NCBI GenBank assembly: GCA_035405645.1 | Contig: DAONJL010000018.1 | Span: 1 to 29,408, forward strand | Direction of reading: 5' to 3' | DNA: 29,408 nt | Source of the DNA: DAONJL01 sp035405645 [NCBI: bacterium] | GTDB lineage: Bacteria; JAGOBX01; DAONJL01 | Shown here: positions 14,485 to 23,082 of the stretch, piece by piece | Layout of the letters: the number at the start of each line of letters is the position of its first letter | Position numbering within the stretch: the first letter of the stretch is position 1 | Program-made: the position numbers and the translations under genes | Notes under the pieces: generated by a model | Told to the model about the DNA's origin: nothing | Database searches by the model: none | Seen by the model: only the letters and a program-made list of their open reading frames with translations

Positions 14485-17268
14485 ATGAAAAAAAATAATA
14501 AATCAAATAATTTTGATTTAAAAGATGAAGATTTACAGGTTTTTTTAGATGATATAAAAGAAAATTTAGAAATTATTCAGGAATTATTTTTAAAATATGA
14601 AAAAGAAAATTTAACAAAAATTGAATTTGATGATTTGAAAAGAAAAATCCATATTTTAAAAGGAAGTGCAGCATTTCTAAAATTAAATAATTCCAGTGAA
14701 GTTGCACATATTTTAGAAAATATTTTAGATGGTATTGAAAAAGGACAGTATTCAAAAGAAGAAATAATTAATTTACTAATTGAAGCAGTTGGTGATTTAA
14801 TTGACTTTTTTAATAAATTTAGTTTATCAAAAGATTTAAAAGAAGATAAAGAAGATAAAGAAATAAATTTGCTTGTTTTATTAGAAAAATTAAGATTATT
14901 TAAAGAAACAGATATATCAGAAAAAGAAATAGTCGAAGAAATCGAAAAGCCATCAAAAGAAAAAAAAGCGTCAAAAAAAGAAGAAGAAAAAATATTAATA
15001 AAAAAAGAATATAAAAAATATGATTATGATAGTTATGATAAAAATACATTAAATGACTTTTTATCAGAAGCAAATGAGATGCTAAGTGATATTTCACAGA
15101 CATTACTTGAATTAGAAAAAGATTATAAAAATAAAGAAGTAATAAATGACTTATTTAGAGTATTGCACACATTAAAAGGTTCATCAGGTATGGTTGGACT
15201 TCTTTCAATAAATTATATTGCACATGCGTTAGAGGAAATACTTGATTTCGCAAGAAATGATACTCTTGTTATAACATCACAAATAGTTGATGTTATGTTT
15301 TCAGGAATAGATAAAATACAGGAATTAATAAAGAAAATAGAAACAGGTAAAGAACCAAATGAAAATGTTGATAAACTATTAACAAAGATATATTTAGCAA
15401 AAGAGAATAAATTAAGTGAAGAGATAAGTATTCAAAAAGATGAAGTAAAAGAAAAAAAAGGAGGTGAACAAATGGAAATAGAAAAGGAAGAAATAAAAAC
15501 AGAAGTAAAAGAAAAAACAGAAGCAGAAAAAGAAAGTAAACAAACAAGCACTTCCGCAAATGCATCAACAGTACAACAATCGTTAAGAATAGATGTGAAG
15601 AAATTGGATAATGTGATGAATCAAATGGGCGAATTAGTAATTGAAAAAATAAGATTACACGAATTTATTAAAGAATTTATAAACTATGGAAAAAATATAA
15701 GACGATTGAAGAAAAAAATATTAAGCAAACAAATGAATGTAAATGAATTAGTGTTGGACATAATGAAAGAGTTAGATAGAGAGGCGGATAAATTATCAAT
15801 TATATCTGAAAGTTTCGATCGTATAAGCACTAATTTACAGGAAAGTGTAATGCAAATGCGATTAGTTCCAATATCGCAGATATTTACTCGTTTTCCAAGA
15901 ATCGTTCGTGATTTATCAAAAAAGATGAATAAAAAAATAAATTTTATAATCGAAGGTGAAGAAACAGAAATTGATAAAGGAATAATTGAAAAATTAATGG
16001 ACCCATTAATCCATATAATAAGAAATAGTATTGATCATGGAATAGAAACAGAAGAAAAAAGAAAAAGTATAGGGAAAAAACCAGAAGGAACTTTATATCT
16101 AAAAGCATATTATAAAGGTGATAAAATAGTAATAGAAATAGAAGATGATGGAGCAGGCTTGAATCTAAAAAAGATAAAAGAAAAAGCAGTTCAAAAAGGA
16201 TTAATAGATAAAGAGGCAGTTGAAAGATTAGATAAAGATGAAATAATATCATTGATTTTCCAGCCAGGTTTTTCAACAGCAGATACAGTAACAGATTTAA
16301 GTGGTCGTGGCGTGGGAATGGATGTTGTGAAAACAACAATTGAAGGTTTGAATGGAACAATATCAATAAAGAGTGAGGAAAAAAAAGGCACAACAATTCA
16401 ATTATTAATACCATTAACTTTAGCAATAATGGAAGTATTACTTATTAAATCAGTAAATCGAACGCTCGCTATTCCACTATATATAATTCAAGAAACTGTA
16501 TTTTGTAAGAAAAAAGAAATATATGAATTAGGTCATAAAATTGTTTTTAATTTAAGAGGTATTGTTATACCATTAATAGTATTAAATGAATTACTTGGAA
16601 TTGAAGGAGATTCACTTTTTGTAAAAGCAAGTGGTGATACTGCAATTCCAATTGTTGTGATAAAATTAGGAGAAAAATATTACGGCATAATTGTTGACTT
16701 ATTTGAAGGAAAACAGGAAATTGTGTTAAAGACATTAGGTAGTTTATTACAAAAATCACCATTTGTAAATGGTGCAACAATAATGGGCGATGGTAATGTT
16801 ATTTTAATTTTAGATGTGTTAGCAATTATTAGAGAAGCAAATAAATATTCATTTCAGAAAAAAGAAAGTAAGGAAAGTATACAAAAGCAAAAAAAATTAG
16901 CACAGAGAAAAAAAGCTTTAGTTGTTGATGATGCTTTACCTGTTCGATTATTTCTAAAAAAAATATTAAGCGAAGAAGAATTTGAAGTTGATGAGGCGGA
17001 AAATGGTAAGGTAGCATTATATAAAGCAAAAGAAAAAAAATATGATTTATTTACAATTGATTTTTTAATGCCTGAAATGGATGGTTATGAATTATGTCAG
17101 GAATTAAGGAAAATAGATAAATATAAAAAAACACCAATGATAGCAATATCATCAAAAAGTGAAAAAGTAGATAAAATAAAGGGTTTTGAAGTTGGGATTG
17201 ATGAATATTTAGTAAAACCAGTTGAAAGAGATTTATTTGTAGATGTTGTAAAAAAATATATAGAATAA
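14485..17268 (+). CDS. cheA: Hybrid chemotaxis-type histidine kinase CheA (HPt-HPt-kinase-CheW-REC)
   Basis: This 927-residue kinase has two HPt domains (phospho-acceptor His56 in HILKGSA and His228 in HTLKGSSG). A charged linker (about 300-360), the P3 dimerisation region (about 364-465) and the ATPase domain follow; the ATPase has N box HIIRNSIDHG with Asn514, G1 DDGAG 554-558, and GRGVGMD near 607. Then come a CheW-like regulatory domain (about 650-785) and a C-terminal receiver (Asp815/816, phosphoacceptor Asp859, Lys911). Multiple HPts plus REC resemble ChpA/PilL kinases of twitching motility. I choose ATG 14485 with AGAGG 7 nt upstream; a 42-codon extension to TTG 14359 would cover the proximal promoter. 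A strong internal start at 15472 is described separately. No CheW, CheR, CheB or receptor gene is nearby. Confidence 0.93.
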   Translation: MKKNNKSNNFDLKDEDLQVFLDDIKENLEIIQELFLKYEKENLTKIEFDDLKRKIHILKGSAAFLKLNNSSEVAHILENILDGIEKGQYSKEEIINLLIEAVGDLIDFFNKFSLSKDLKEDKEDKEINLLVLLEKLRLFKETDISEKEIVEEIEKPSKEKKASKKEEEKILIKKEYKKYDYDSYDKNTLNDFLSEANEMLSDISQTLLELEKDYKNKEVINDLFRVLHTLKGSSGMVGLLSINYIAHALEEILDFARNDTLVITSQIVDVMFSGIDKIQELIKKIETGKEPNENVDKLLTKIYLAKENKLSEEISIQKDEVKEKKGGEQMEIEKEEIKTEVKEKTEAEKESKQTSTSANASTVQQSLRIDVKKLDNVMNQMGELVIEKIRLHEFIKEFINYGKNIRRLKKKILSKQMNVNELVLDIMKELDREADKLSIISESFDRISTNLQESVMQMRLVPISQIFTRFPRIVRDLSKKMNKKINFIIEGEETEIDKGIIEKLMDPLIHIIRNSIDHGIETEEKRKSIGKKPEGTLYLKAYYKGDKIVIEIEDDGAGLNLKKIKEKAVQKGLIDKEAVERLDKDEIISLIFQPGFSTADTVTDLSGRGVGMDVVKTTIEGLNGTISIKSEEKKGTTIQLLIPLTLAIMEVLLIKSVNRTLAIPLYIIQETVFCKKKEIYELGHKIVFNLRGIVIPLIVLNELLGIEGDSLFVKASGDTAIPIVVIKLGEKYYGIIVDLFEGKQEIVLKTLGSLLQKSPFVNGATIMGDGNVILILDVLAIIREANKYSFQKKESKESIQKQKKLAQRKKALVVDDALPVRLFLKKILSEEEFEVDEAENGKVALYKAKEKKYDLFTIDFLMPEMDGYELCQELRKIDKYKKTPMIAISSKSEKVDKIKGFEVGIDEYLVKPVERDLFVDVVKKYIE
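15457..15474 (+). promoter_or_regulatory. Internal Shine-Dalgarno and in-frame ATG within cheA
   Basis: AAAGGAGGTGA (15457-15467) is a near-perfect anti-Shine-Dalgarno complement. Its GGAGG (15460-15464) is 7 nt from an ATG at 15472 that is in frame with cheA (Met330 of 927). Initiation here would yield a 598-residue form beginning in the linker after both HPt domains, keeping the dimerisation, ATPase, CheW and receiver domains. Usage is inferred. Confidence 0.6.
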
Positions 17269-17271
17269 AAA

Positions 17272-17345
17272 GTGCCCGTAGTTCAACTGGATAGAATGCA
17301 GGATTCCGATTCCTGAGGTTGGAGGTTCAACTCCTCTCGGGCACA
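17272..17345 (+). tRNA. tRNA-Arg (anticodon CCG)
   Basis: The acceptor stem pairs GTGCCCG (17272-17278) with CGGGCAC (17338-17344), discriminator A17345. The anticodon stem CAGGA/TCCTG closes the loop TTCCGAT, giving CCG, which reads CGG. The T arm is GGAGG-TTCAACT-CCTCT with one G-U pair. CCA is not encoded. It lies only 3 nt after the cheA stop. It could be processed from the cheA transcript or use a weak TTGTAG (17237) / TATAGA (17259) pair inside cheA. CGG codons are rare in this window. Confidence 0.95.
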
Positions 17346-17420
17346 AAAAATTTACAAATAAAAATTCTTCCATTTATAAATGGTTATGGGGTTTATTTAA
17401 ATGATGTCTTTTTAAATCTC

Positions 17421-17999
17421 TTATTTTAATAAATGTAATGCTTCATTTCTTGTTCGTTGGTCTTTTAAAAAAATTCCTTTCATACAGGATGTTACAGCCA
17501 TTGTGCCTGGTTTTTTTACTCCTCGCATAGTCATACATAAATGTTCTGCTTTTAATATTACCATTACTCCTTTTGGTTGTAAATATTTCATTATTTCTTC
17601 TGCAATTTGTGTTGTTATTCTTTCTTGCTGTTGTAATCGTTTTGATATTGCATCAACTATTCTTGCTAATTTACTTAATCCAGTAATTTTATTATTATTA
17701 GGTATATAAGCGACATTAGCATAACCATACATAGGTAAAAAATGGTGTTCGCAAATAGAATAAAAGGGAATGTCTTTGACAATAATCATTTCATCATGTT
17801 TATCTTCAGTAAATACTTTAAATATTCTGGAAATATCAACTGAATAACCAGAAAATAATTCTTCATACATTTTTGCCACCCGTTTTGGTGTTTCTAATAA
17901 TCCTTCTCTTTTTTTATTTTCGCCAATTGCTTCAATTATCATTTCAATTGCTTTCTCTATTTTCTTTGTATTAATTTTTTTAATTTTTTGATTGTTCAT
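17421..17999 (-). CDS. folE: GTP cyclohydrolase I FolE
   Basis: FolE converts GTP to 7,8-dihydroneopterin triphosphate, the first step of folate (and queuosine) synthesis. The 192-residue product matches normal bacterial FolE length. Conserved features are GLLETPKRVAKMYEELFSGY near 35, the zinc ligand Cys in SICEHHFLPMYG near 95, GLSKLARIVD near 120, QQQERITTQIA near 140, and the second zinc Cys with its preceding His in EHLCMTMRG near 165. I start it at ATG 17999 and discard a basic 16-codon upstream extension lying entirely inside ftsH. GAGGAG lies about 12 nt before this ATG, and the gene overlaps the ftsH 3' end by 20 nt, so translation is probably coupled. It is the last gene of hpt-ftsH-folE. 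Confidence 0.95.
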   Translation of the reverse strand: MNNQKIKKINTKKIEKAIEMIIEAIGENKKREGLLETPKRVAKMYEELFSGYSVDISRIFKVFTEDKHDEMIIVKDIPFYSICEHHFLPMYGYANVAYIPNNNKITGLSKLARIVDAISKRLQQQERITTQIAEEIMKYLQPKGVMVILKAEHLCMTMRGVKKPGTMAVTSCMKGIFLKDQRTRNEALHLLK

Positions 18000-20526
18000 T
18001 TTCTTTTTTTTGCTCCTCTTCTTTTTTATCTTCATTTTCAACTTCATTATTTTTATTCATAAATTCTGTTATTACATCACGCCATATTTCTTCATAATCA
18101 AGTTCTTTTAAATTATCAACAATAACAATAATTTTTACTCTTCTGTTTTTTCGCCTGCCTTCGGCTATGTAATTACTTGCTATTGGTTCTGCGTCTGCTT
18201 TACCAAAAGTAACAATTATTTCTTTTGGTAAATTATAATTTTCAATAAAAATGTTTTTTACAAAATTCGCCCGTTTTTCTGATAATATCAAATTTTCACG
18301 AGGTTCACCAATACTATCAGTAAAGCCATGAATCTCTATTCTAAAATTCGGTGTTTTCTTTTCTTCTAACATTTTAAATTCTGGTATTGTTATATCTATT
18401 TTTCTTTCTTTTATTTGCTCTTCAAGTTTATCTTTTATTGATTTGAATATTTCTTTTTCTTCTTGCTCTATTATTTTTCTCTCTGTTGGTATTTCATTTT
18501 TAATAAATTCATCTTTCATTTTCTGATATTCATTATACAATCTTTTAATATAAGCACCAATTTTATTTATCGGTGTAAATGCTTCATCTAATAGTTTATA
18601 TTCATTTTCACTAAATAAACCATCACTAAAAGTAAAAATAATTTTATCATCAAAAAAAGTTCTCGCAACCTGTATTTTATCAGTTGATTTTGCTTTCTTC
18701 CTTTTAAATATTTCTATTTCTTCGCCACGGATTAATGCCTTTAATTCTTCACCTGTCATTGTCTCTTTTTCAATTAATACTTCTGATATTTTTATTAATA
18801 ACTCTTTATTATTGTTTAATATTTCTTTTACTTTATTATATTGTTCTGTTACTATTCCTTTTATTTCAGCATCAATTTCCTGCGCTGTTTTTTCACTATA
18901 ATCTTTATGATAGGCTAATTCTCTACCTAAAAAAATTGATTCTTCTTTTTTACCAAATGTTAGTTTTCCTAATTTTTCACTCATTCCCCATTCACAAACC
19001 ATTTTCCTTGCAATATTTGTTGCTCGCTCAATATCATTTGCTGCACCATTACTTATATCTTCAAATATTATTTCTTCTGCTACTGTGCCACCAAGTAAAA
19101 CAGCTATTTGTGCAAGCAAATATGATTTTTTTAATGTGTATTTATCTTCTTTTGGTAATTGCATCGTCACGCCTAATGCTCTGCCGCGAGGTATTATTGT
19201 TATTTTATGTAATGGGTCTGTTCCAGGTGTCATTTCTGCAACTAATGCATGGCCTACTTCGTGATATGCTATTACTTTCTTTTCTTTCTCATTTATTACC
19301 ATACTTTTTCGTTCTGGTCCCATCATTACTTTATCTTTTGCTAAATCAAGCATCTCCTGTGTTACCATTTCTAAATTATGTCGTGCTGCTAATAATGCCG
19401 CTTCATTTACTAAATTTGCTAAATCAGCGCCTGTAAAACCTGGTGTTCCACGCGCTATCTCTTCTAAATCAACTGTGCTTTCTAATGGAATATTTCTTGT
19501 ATGAACTTTTAATACACCGATTCTGCCTTTTATATCTGGTATATCAACAACAACCTGCCTATCAAATCTGCCAGGTCTTAATAATGCAGGGTCTAATACA
19601 TCAGGTCGGTTTGTCGCTGCTATTATTATTATGCCTTCATTTGAATCAAAACCATCCATTTCAACTAATAATTGATTTAATGTTTGCTCGCGTTCATCAT
19701 GACCGCCACCTATACCAGCGCCGCGCATCCTTCCAACTGCATCAATTTCATCAATAAATACTATACACGGTGCGTGTTTCTTACTTTGATTAAATAAATC
19801 ACGAACTCTACTCGCACCAACACCAACAAACATTTCTACAAAATCAGAACCACTTATACTAAAAAATGGTCTGTTTGCTTCACCTGCCACTGCTTTTGCT
19901 AATAATGTTTTTCCAGTGCCAGGTGGACCAATTACTAAAACACCTTTTGGAATTTTGCCGCCTAATTTTTGAAATTTTTTTGGGTCTTTTAAAAATTCTA
20001 TTATTTCTTCTAATTCTTTTTTTGCCTCTTCACATCCTGCTACATCTGCAAATGTTACTCTTTTCTGGTCTGCTTGAAGCATTTTTGCTTTACTTTTACT
20101 AAATGAAAATGCTCCTTTTGAACCTGAATATATTTGCCGATAAAAAACAAACCAGAGAAATAAAATAAAGCCAATCATTGGTCCCCAACTAATAAATAAA
20201 TCAAACCAAAAACTTCTGCCACTTGTTGATTGACCGGATATTTCTATATTATTTTTTTCTAAAAAACTTATTAAATTTGGGTCATTATATGGTATCAAAC
20301 AAATATATTTATTTCCTGAAATTGAAGTGGCTATTATTTTTTTTTCAATTTCATTTATTTCGACATTTTTAATTTCACCTTTTTCTACCATTTTTTTAAA
20401 TTCTGAATATATTATATTTCTTTCTTTTATTTGTGGATTTATTGATTGTGTCTTAAAGAAAAAATATAGTAACAAAATTAAGAATAACCAGAATGCTAAA
20501 TTTTTTAAACCATTTCCTTTTTTCAT
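17980..20526 (-). CDS. ftsH: ATP-dependent zinc metalloprotease FtsH with extra C-terminal OmpA-like domain
   Basis: FtsH is a hexameric inner-membrane AAA+ protease degrading membrane and short-lived cytosolic proteins. The first ~605 residues are standard: TM1 (about 8-24), a periplasmic loop, TM2 (about 108-128), Walker A GPPGTGKT (200-207), Walker B IVFIDE (255-260), the SRH arginines near 317-323, zinc motif HEVGH (422-426) and third ligand Asp498. The protein is 848 residues, against about 600-650 usually. The excess is a short basic linker, an OmpA-like domain (about 615-805) and an acidic low-complexity tail. No third transmembrane segment is visible. GGAGG lies about 11 nt before the ATG. 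The hpt-ftsH order is widely conserved. The C-terminal fusion is in one uninterrupted frame. Confidence 0.95.
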   Translation of the reverse strand: MKKGNGLKNLAFWLFLILLLYFFFKTQSINPQIKERNIIYSEFKKMVEKGEIKNVEINEIEKKIIATSISGNKYICLIPYNDPNLISFLEKNNIEISGQSTSGRSFWFDLFISWGPMIGFILFLWFVFYRQIYSGSKGAFSFSKSKAKMLQADQKRVTFADVAGCEEAKKELEEIIEFLKDPKKFQKLGGKIPKGVLVIGPPGTGKTLLAKAVAGEANRPFFSISGSDFVEMFVGVGASRVRDLFNQSKKHAPCIVFIDEIDAVGRMRGAGIGGGHDEREQTLNQLLVEMDGFDSNEGIIIIAATNRPDVLDPALLRPGRFDRQVVVDIPDIKGRIGVLKVHTRNIPLESTVDLEEIARGTPGFTGADLANLVNEAALLAARHNLEMVTQEMLDLAKDKVMMGPERKSMVINEKEKKVIAYHEVGHALVAEMTPGTDPLHKITIIPRGRALGVTMQLPKEDKYTLKKSYLLAQIAVLLGGTVAEEIIFEDISNGAANDIERATNIARKMVCEWGMSEKLGKLTFGKKEESIFLGRELAYHKDYSEKTAQEIDAEIKGIVTEQYNKVKEILNNNKELLIKISEVLIEKETMTGEELKALIRGEEIEIFKRKKAKSTDKIQVARTFFDDKIIFTFSDGLFSENEYKLLDEAFTPINKIGAYIKRLYNEYQKMKDEFIKNEIPTERKIIEQEEKEIFKSIKDKLEEQIKERKIDITIPEFKMLEEKKTPNFRIEIHGFTDSIGEPRENLILSEKRANFVKNIFIENYNLPKEIIVTFGKADAEPIASNYIAEGRRKNRRVKIIVIVDNLKELDYEEIWRDVITEFMNKNNEVENEDKKEEEQKKENEQSKN
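18112..18684 (-). other. OmpA-like peptidoglycan-binding domain fused to FtsH (residues ~615-805)
   Basis: Residues 624-660 resemble the first strand and helix of OmpA C-terminal domains ([19 protein letters not shown]). A charged, probably coiled-coil insertion (about 662-722) follows. The core motif is then [20 protein letters not shown] (734-753), with Asp737 and Arg752 at the positions that bind diaminopimelate in this family. Near the end lies [10 protein letters not shown] (790-799), the family's closing signature. The match to the OmpA family (PF00691 type) is by motif recognition. Presence on the protease side of FtsH is what the membrane topology predicts. Confidence 0.85.
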
Positions 20527-20543
20527 TTATTTTTTTGCCTCCA

Positions 20544-21143
20544 TTAATCTTCATCTAAATATAGTCCTGCTTTATTTAATACTTCTTCATTTGGTACAAA
20601 TATAAAATCATAATTCCTAAAAAATTCAGAATAATCAAGTCCATAACCAACTACAAATTTATCTTCTATTGTAAAACCAACATAATCTATTTCTAATGGA
20701 ACTAATCTTTGTGATGGTTTGTTTATTAAACAACATACTTTTAATGATTTTGGATTCCTTGTTTCTAATGTCTTTTTTAAATTTATTAATGTTAAACCAG
20801 TATCAACAATATCTTCTATTATTAAGACATTTTTATTTTCTATATTTTCTTTTATATCTTTTATAATTCTGACAATGCCACTTGATTTTTTACTCTTACC
20901 ATAACTTGATACTGATATAAAATCAAGAATTATTGGAAGATTTATATATTTTATTATATCAGTAAAAAACATAACAGCACCACGCAATACACAGATTATT
21001 ATTATTTCATTTTCATTTTGATAATCGCGTGTTATTTTCTCACCTAATTCTTTTATTCGATTTTGCAATTCTTCTCTATTTATTACTATTTCTTTTATAA
21101 AACTTTTTTTATATATTATTTCTTTTAATTCTTGATTTGACAT
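20544..21143 (-). CDS. hpt: Hypoxanthine phosphoribosyltransferase
   Basis: This enzyme salvages hypoxanthine and guanine by joining them to PRPP. The 199-residue protein has the type I PRTase signature VLIIEDIVDTGLTL near residues 105-118, whose acidic pair and loop bind PRPP. It also has the flexible-loop SSYG near 78, the N-terminal LRGAVMFFTDI block, and a purine-contacting DKFVVGYGLDY block near 165, which is characteristic of Hpt. AAGGAG lies about 12 nt upstream of ATG 21143. It is the first gene of hpt-ftsH-folE, with 17 nt before ftsH. The hpt-ftsH pairing is conserved across many bacteria. Confidence 0.94.
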   Translation of the reverse strand: MSNQELKEIIYKKSFIKEIVINREELQNRIKELGEKITRDYQNENEIIIICVLRGAVMFFTDIIKYINLPIILDFISVSSYGKSKKSSGIVRIIKDIKENIENKNVLIIEDIVDTGLTLINLKKTLETRNPKSLKVCCLINKPSQRLVPLEIDYVGFTIEDKFVVGYGLDYSEFFRNYDFIFVPNEEVLNKAGLYLDED

Positions 21144-21168
21144 TTTTATTTTCTGCTCCTTTTTATTT

Positions 21169-21197
21169 TTTATAAAATTTTTTTATAAAAATATCAA
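21169..21197 (-). promoter_or_regulatory. Promoter candidate for hpt-ftsH-folE
   Basis: On the minus strand TTGATA (21197-21192) and TATAAA (21174-21169) are 17 bp apart. The predicted start near 21162 leaves a leader of about 19 nt containing AGGAG (21160-21156). The region is extremely AT-rich, so chance matches are likely. A TTGACT at 21248-21243 has no comparably good partner. Confidence 0.45.
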
Positions 21198-21290
21198 GAT
21201 TTTTTTGTAAAAAAGTTTATAAATAATTTATTTCTTTATTAAAGTCAATTTTTATTTTTTAAAAAAGAAATGTGTATAAACTTTATATTT

Positions 21291-22250
21291 TCATTTTTTA
21301 TAAAAAAGAAAAATTACATAACTAAAATATATTACGAGAAAAATAATTCCTTCTGTTCTATCAATTTTTCTGACTTTTCCTGTAAAAACAAAAATGAATA
21401 ATAATAGAGAAGCAAGAATATTTAAAAGCAAATCAATATTATTTGTTCCTGCAATATTAATAGGATAAATTACACTTGAAATTCCTAAAATAAAAAAGAC
21501 ATTAAAAATATTTGAACCAATAACATTACCAAGTGCTAAATCAATTTCTTTTTTATGTAGAGCAACCAATGAAGTAATAAGTTCTGGTAATGAAGTGCCA
21601 ATTGCAACAATTGTTAAGCCAATTACTCGTTCACTTATCCCTAATGATAATGCAATTTTTTTTGCACTATAAACTATAAGCCATCCACTACCAAATAAAA
21701 AACAGAGACTTAATATTATTATTATTATTGATTTTAGTATTGTGTATTCTTTAACAATTAAATTCTTATCACACTCGTTTTTTAATCCTATAAAAAAATT
21801 ATATACGAGAAAAATAGTAAAAAATAATAACAATATAATTCCATCACTTCTTGAAATGTAAGAAAAAGAAAGAGCATCAATTATTTTATCATTTGCAAGA
21901 ATTAAAGTAACTAATGCTGATAAAAAACAGAAAGGAATTTCTATCCATGTTGTATTTGGTTTTACAAGAAGTGGAGTAAAAACAGCACTAATTCCAGCAA
22001 TCAGCAATATATTGGCAATATTAGAACCAATTACATTACCAAGAGCAATTTCATTTGATTTTGCTAATGAGGCTATTATGTTAACTGATAATTCAGGGGC
22101 TGATGTGCCAGATGCTACAATAGTTAAACCAATCACAATTGTAGGTATATTTAATCTTTTTGCTAATGCTGTTGAACCATCGATTAAAAAATCAGCACTT
22201 TTTACCAATACATAAAAGCCAATAATTAAGAGGAAAAAATTTAATAACAT
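21291..22250 (-). CDS. Calcium/sodium antiporter, CaCA family (YrbG-like)
   Basis: This 319-residue membrane protein is predicted to exchange cations (Ca2+ against Na+ or H+) across the inner membrane. Two inverted alpha-repeats are plain. The first is GTSAPELSVN near 48 with GNVIGSNIANILLI near 70; the second is GTSLPELITS near 217 with GNVIGSNIFNVFFI near 240. These carry the ion-binding Glu and Asn/Ser residues. About ten hydrophobic segments are arranged as two five-helix halves joined by a hydrophilic loop around 157-168, the normal YrbG architecture. The gene stands alone, 147 nt upstream of hpt on the same strand, and its own promoter appears to sit directly against its start codon. 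Confidence 0.92.
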   Translation of the reverse strand: MLLNFFLLIIGFYVLVKSADFLIDGSTALAKRLNIPTIVIGLTIVASGTSAPELSVNIIASLAKSNEIALGNVIGSNIANILLIAGISAVFTPLLVKPNTTWIEIPFCFLSALVTLILANDKIIDALSFSYISRSDGIILLLFFTIFLVYNFFIGLKNECDKNLIVKEYTILKSIIIIILSLCFLFGSGWLIVYSAKKIALSLGISERVIGLTIVAIGTSLPELITSLVALHKKEIDLALGNVIGSNIFNVFFILGISSVIYPINIAGTNNIDLLLNILASLLLFIFVFTGKVRKIDRTEGIIFLVIYFSYVIFLFYKK

Positions 22251-22256
22251 AAAGAT

Positions 22257-22286
22257 TTTATATCATAAAAATAAAGAAAAAGTCAA
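22257..22286 (-). promoter_or_regulatory. Promoter directly abutting the CaCA antiporter start (leaderless candidate)
   Basis: On the minus strand TTGACT (22286-22281) and TATAAA (22262-22257) are 18 bp apart. Only 6 nt separate the -10 box from ATG 22250, so transcription is expected to begin at or next to the start codon. There is no room for a Shine-Dalgarno. Confidence 0.5.
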
Positions 22287-22371
22287 TTATTATTATTTTG
22301 AAAAAATTATAAATACACTTTGAATTTAAGTTAATTTAATTGATATTTTCTTTTTATTAATTTAACTAACT

Positions 22372-23082
22372 TTAATTAAAATTTTTTATTTTATATAAAA
22401 TAATTGCTACAGATGAAGAGAGATTTAATGAATTAAAATTTTCGTTTATTGGTATTCGTATTATTTTATCACTAATTCTTAAAAAATTATATCTCACTCC
22501 TTTATCTTCACTTCCAAATATTATTAAACAGGGATATTCTATTTTTGTTGTATTTATTATTTCAGTGCCGTTTACATCAATTGAATAAATTTTGTATGAA
22601 TAGTTTTTAAATTTTTGGATTATAGAATTCAAATTATTTACTGGATAAATGTTCATATATGCAGCAGCGCCAGCTGATGCTTTCATTACTGCTGATGTAA
22701 TTAAAACACTATTATTTGTCTGTAAGATAATATTATCAAAACCAAAACAATAACAATTCCTTAATGCTGCACCTAAATTTTGTGGGTCCTGAATTGAATC
22801 AAAAATTATATATACTTTTGACAAATTTTCTTTTTTTTCAAGATTTAATTTTTGATATGGATAACTCTCAACTTCTATAACTATATTTTGATGATGTTTA
22901 TTTTGAACTAATTGAAATAATTTTTGTTTTGTTACAATTTCAATTTTATAATAATTTTGTAATTTTGTTAATTTATTTTTTTCTATATCATTTGTGTAAA
23001 TTTTTTTTATTGCAAATCTTTTTGATTTAATTATTTCTTTTAATATATTTTTTCCATAAAAAAGAAGTGTATTATTATTCAT
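22372..23082 (-). CDS. rlmB: TrmH/SpoU-family RNA 2'-O-methyltransferase, RlmB type
   Basis: This 236-residue SPOUT enzyme is predicted to methylate a ribose 2'-OH with S-adenosylmethionine; RlmB acts on 23S rRNA G2251 (E. coli numbering). An N-terminal L30e-like RNA-binding domain (about 1-75, opening with LFYGKNILKEII) precedes the knotted catalytic domain. Motif 1 is DSIQDPQNLGAALRN near 95, motif 2 is FGSEDKGVR near 187, and motif 3 is IPINENFNSLNLSSSVAIIL near 205. The 8-nt overlap with the upstream GAF-HD-GYP stop suggests coupling. Motif 3 has Leu-Ser-Ser where NSLNVSVA is commoner, a mild variation. RlmB versus another TrmH-family target is inference from the domain layout. Confidence 0.88.
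   Translation of the reverse strand: MNNNTLLFYGKNILKEIIKSKRFAIKKIYTNDIEKNKLTKLQNYYKIEIVTKQKLFQLVQNKHHQNIVIEVESYPYQKLNLEKKENLSKVYIIFDSIQDPQNLGAALRNCYCFGFDNIILQTNNSVLITSAVMKASAGAAAYMNIYPVNNLNSIIQKFKNYSYKIYSIDVNGTEIINTTKIEYPCLIIFGSEDKGVRYNFLRISDKIIRIPINENFNSLNLSSSVAIILYKIKNFN

Noticed and set aside
15944-16426. 160-codon minus-strand frame inside cheA
   Set aside because: It is antisense to the ATPase domain, is extremely Leu-rich and has no homology signal.
17370-17383. Perfect 14-bp palindrome CCATTTATAAATGG between tRNA-Arg and folE
   Set aside because: It could be a weak bidirectional terminator for the convergent units, but it has no GC-rich stem or T-run, so I do not call it a feature.
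18735-19757. Long plus-strand open frames (233 and 104 codons) opposite ftsH
   Set aside because: They lie wholly antisense to the conserved AAA/protease core, encode Leu/Phe-rich sequence with no recognisable motif, and arise from the low frequency of stop codons opposite A/T-ending codons.
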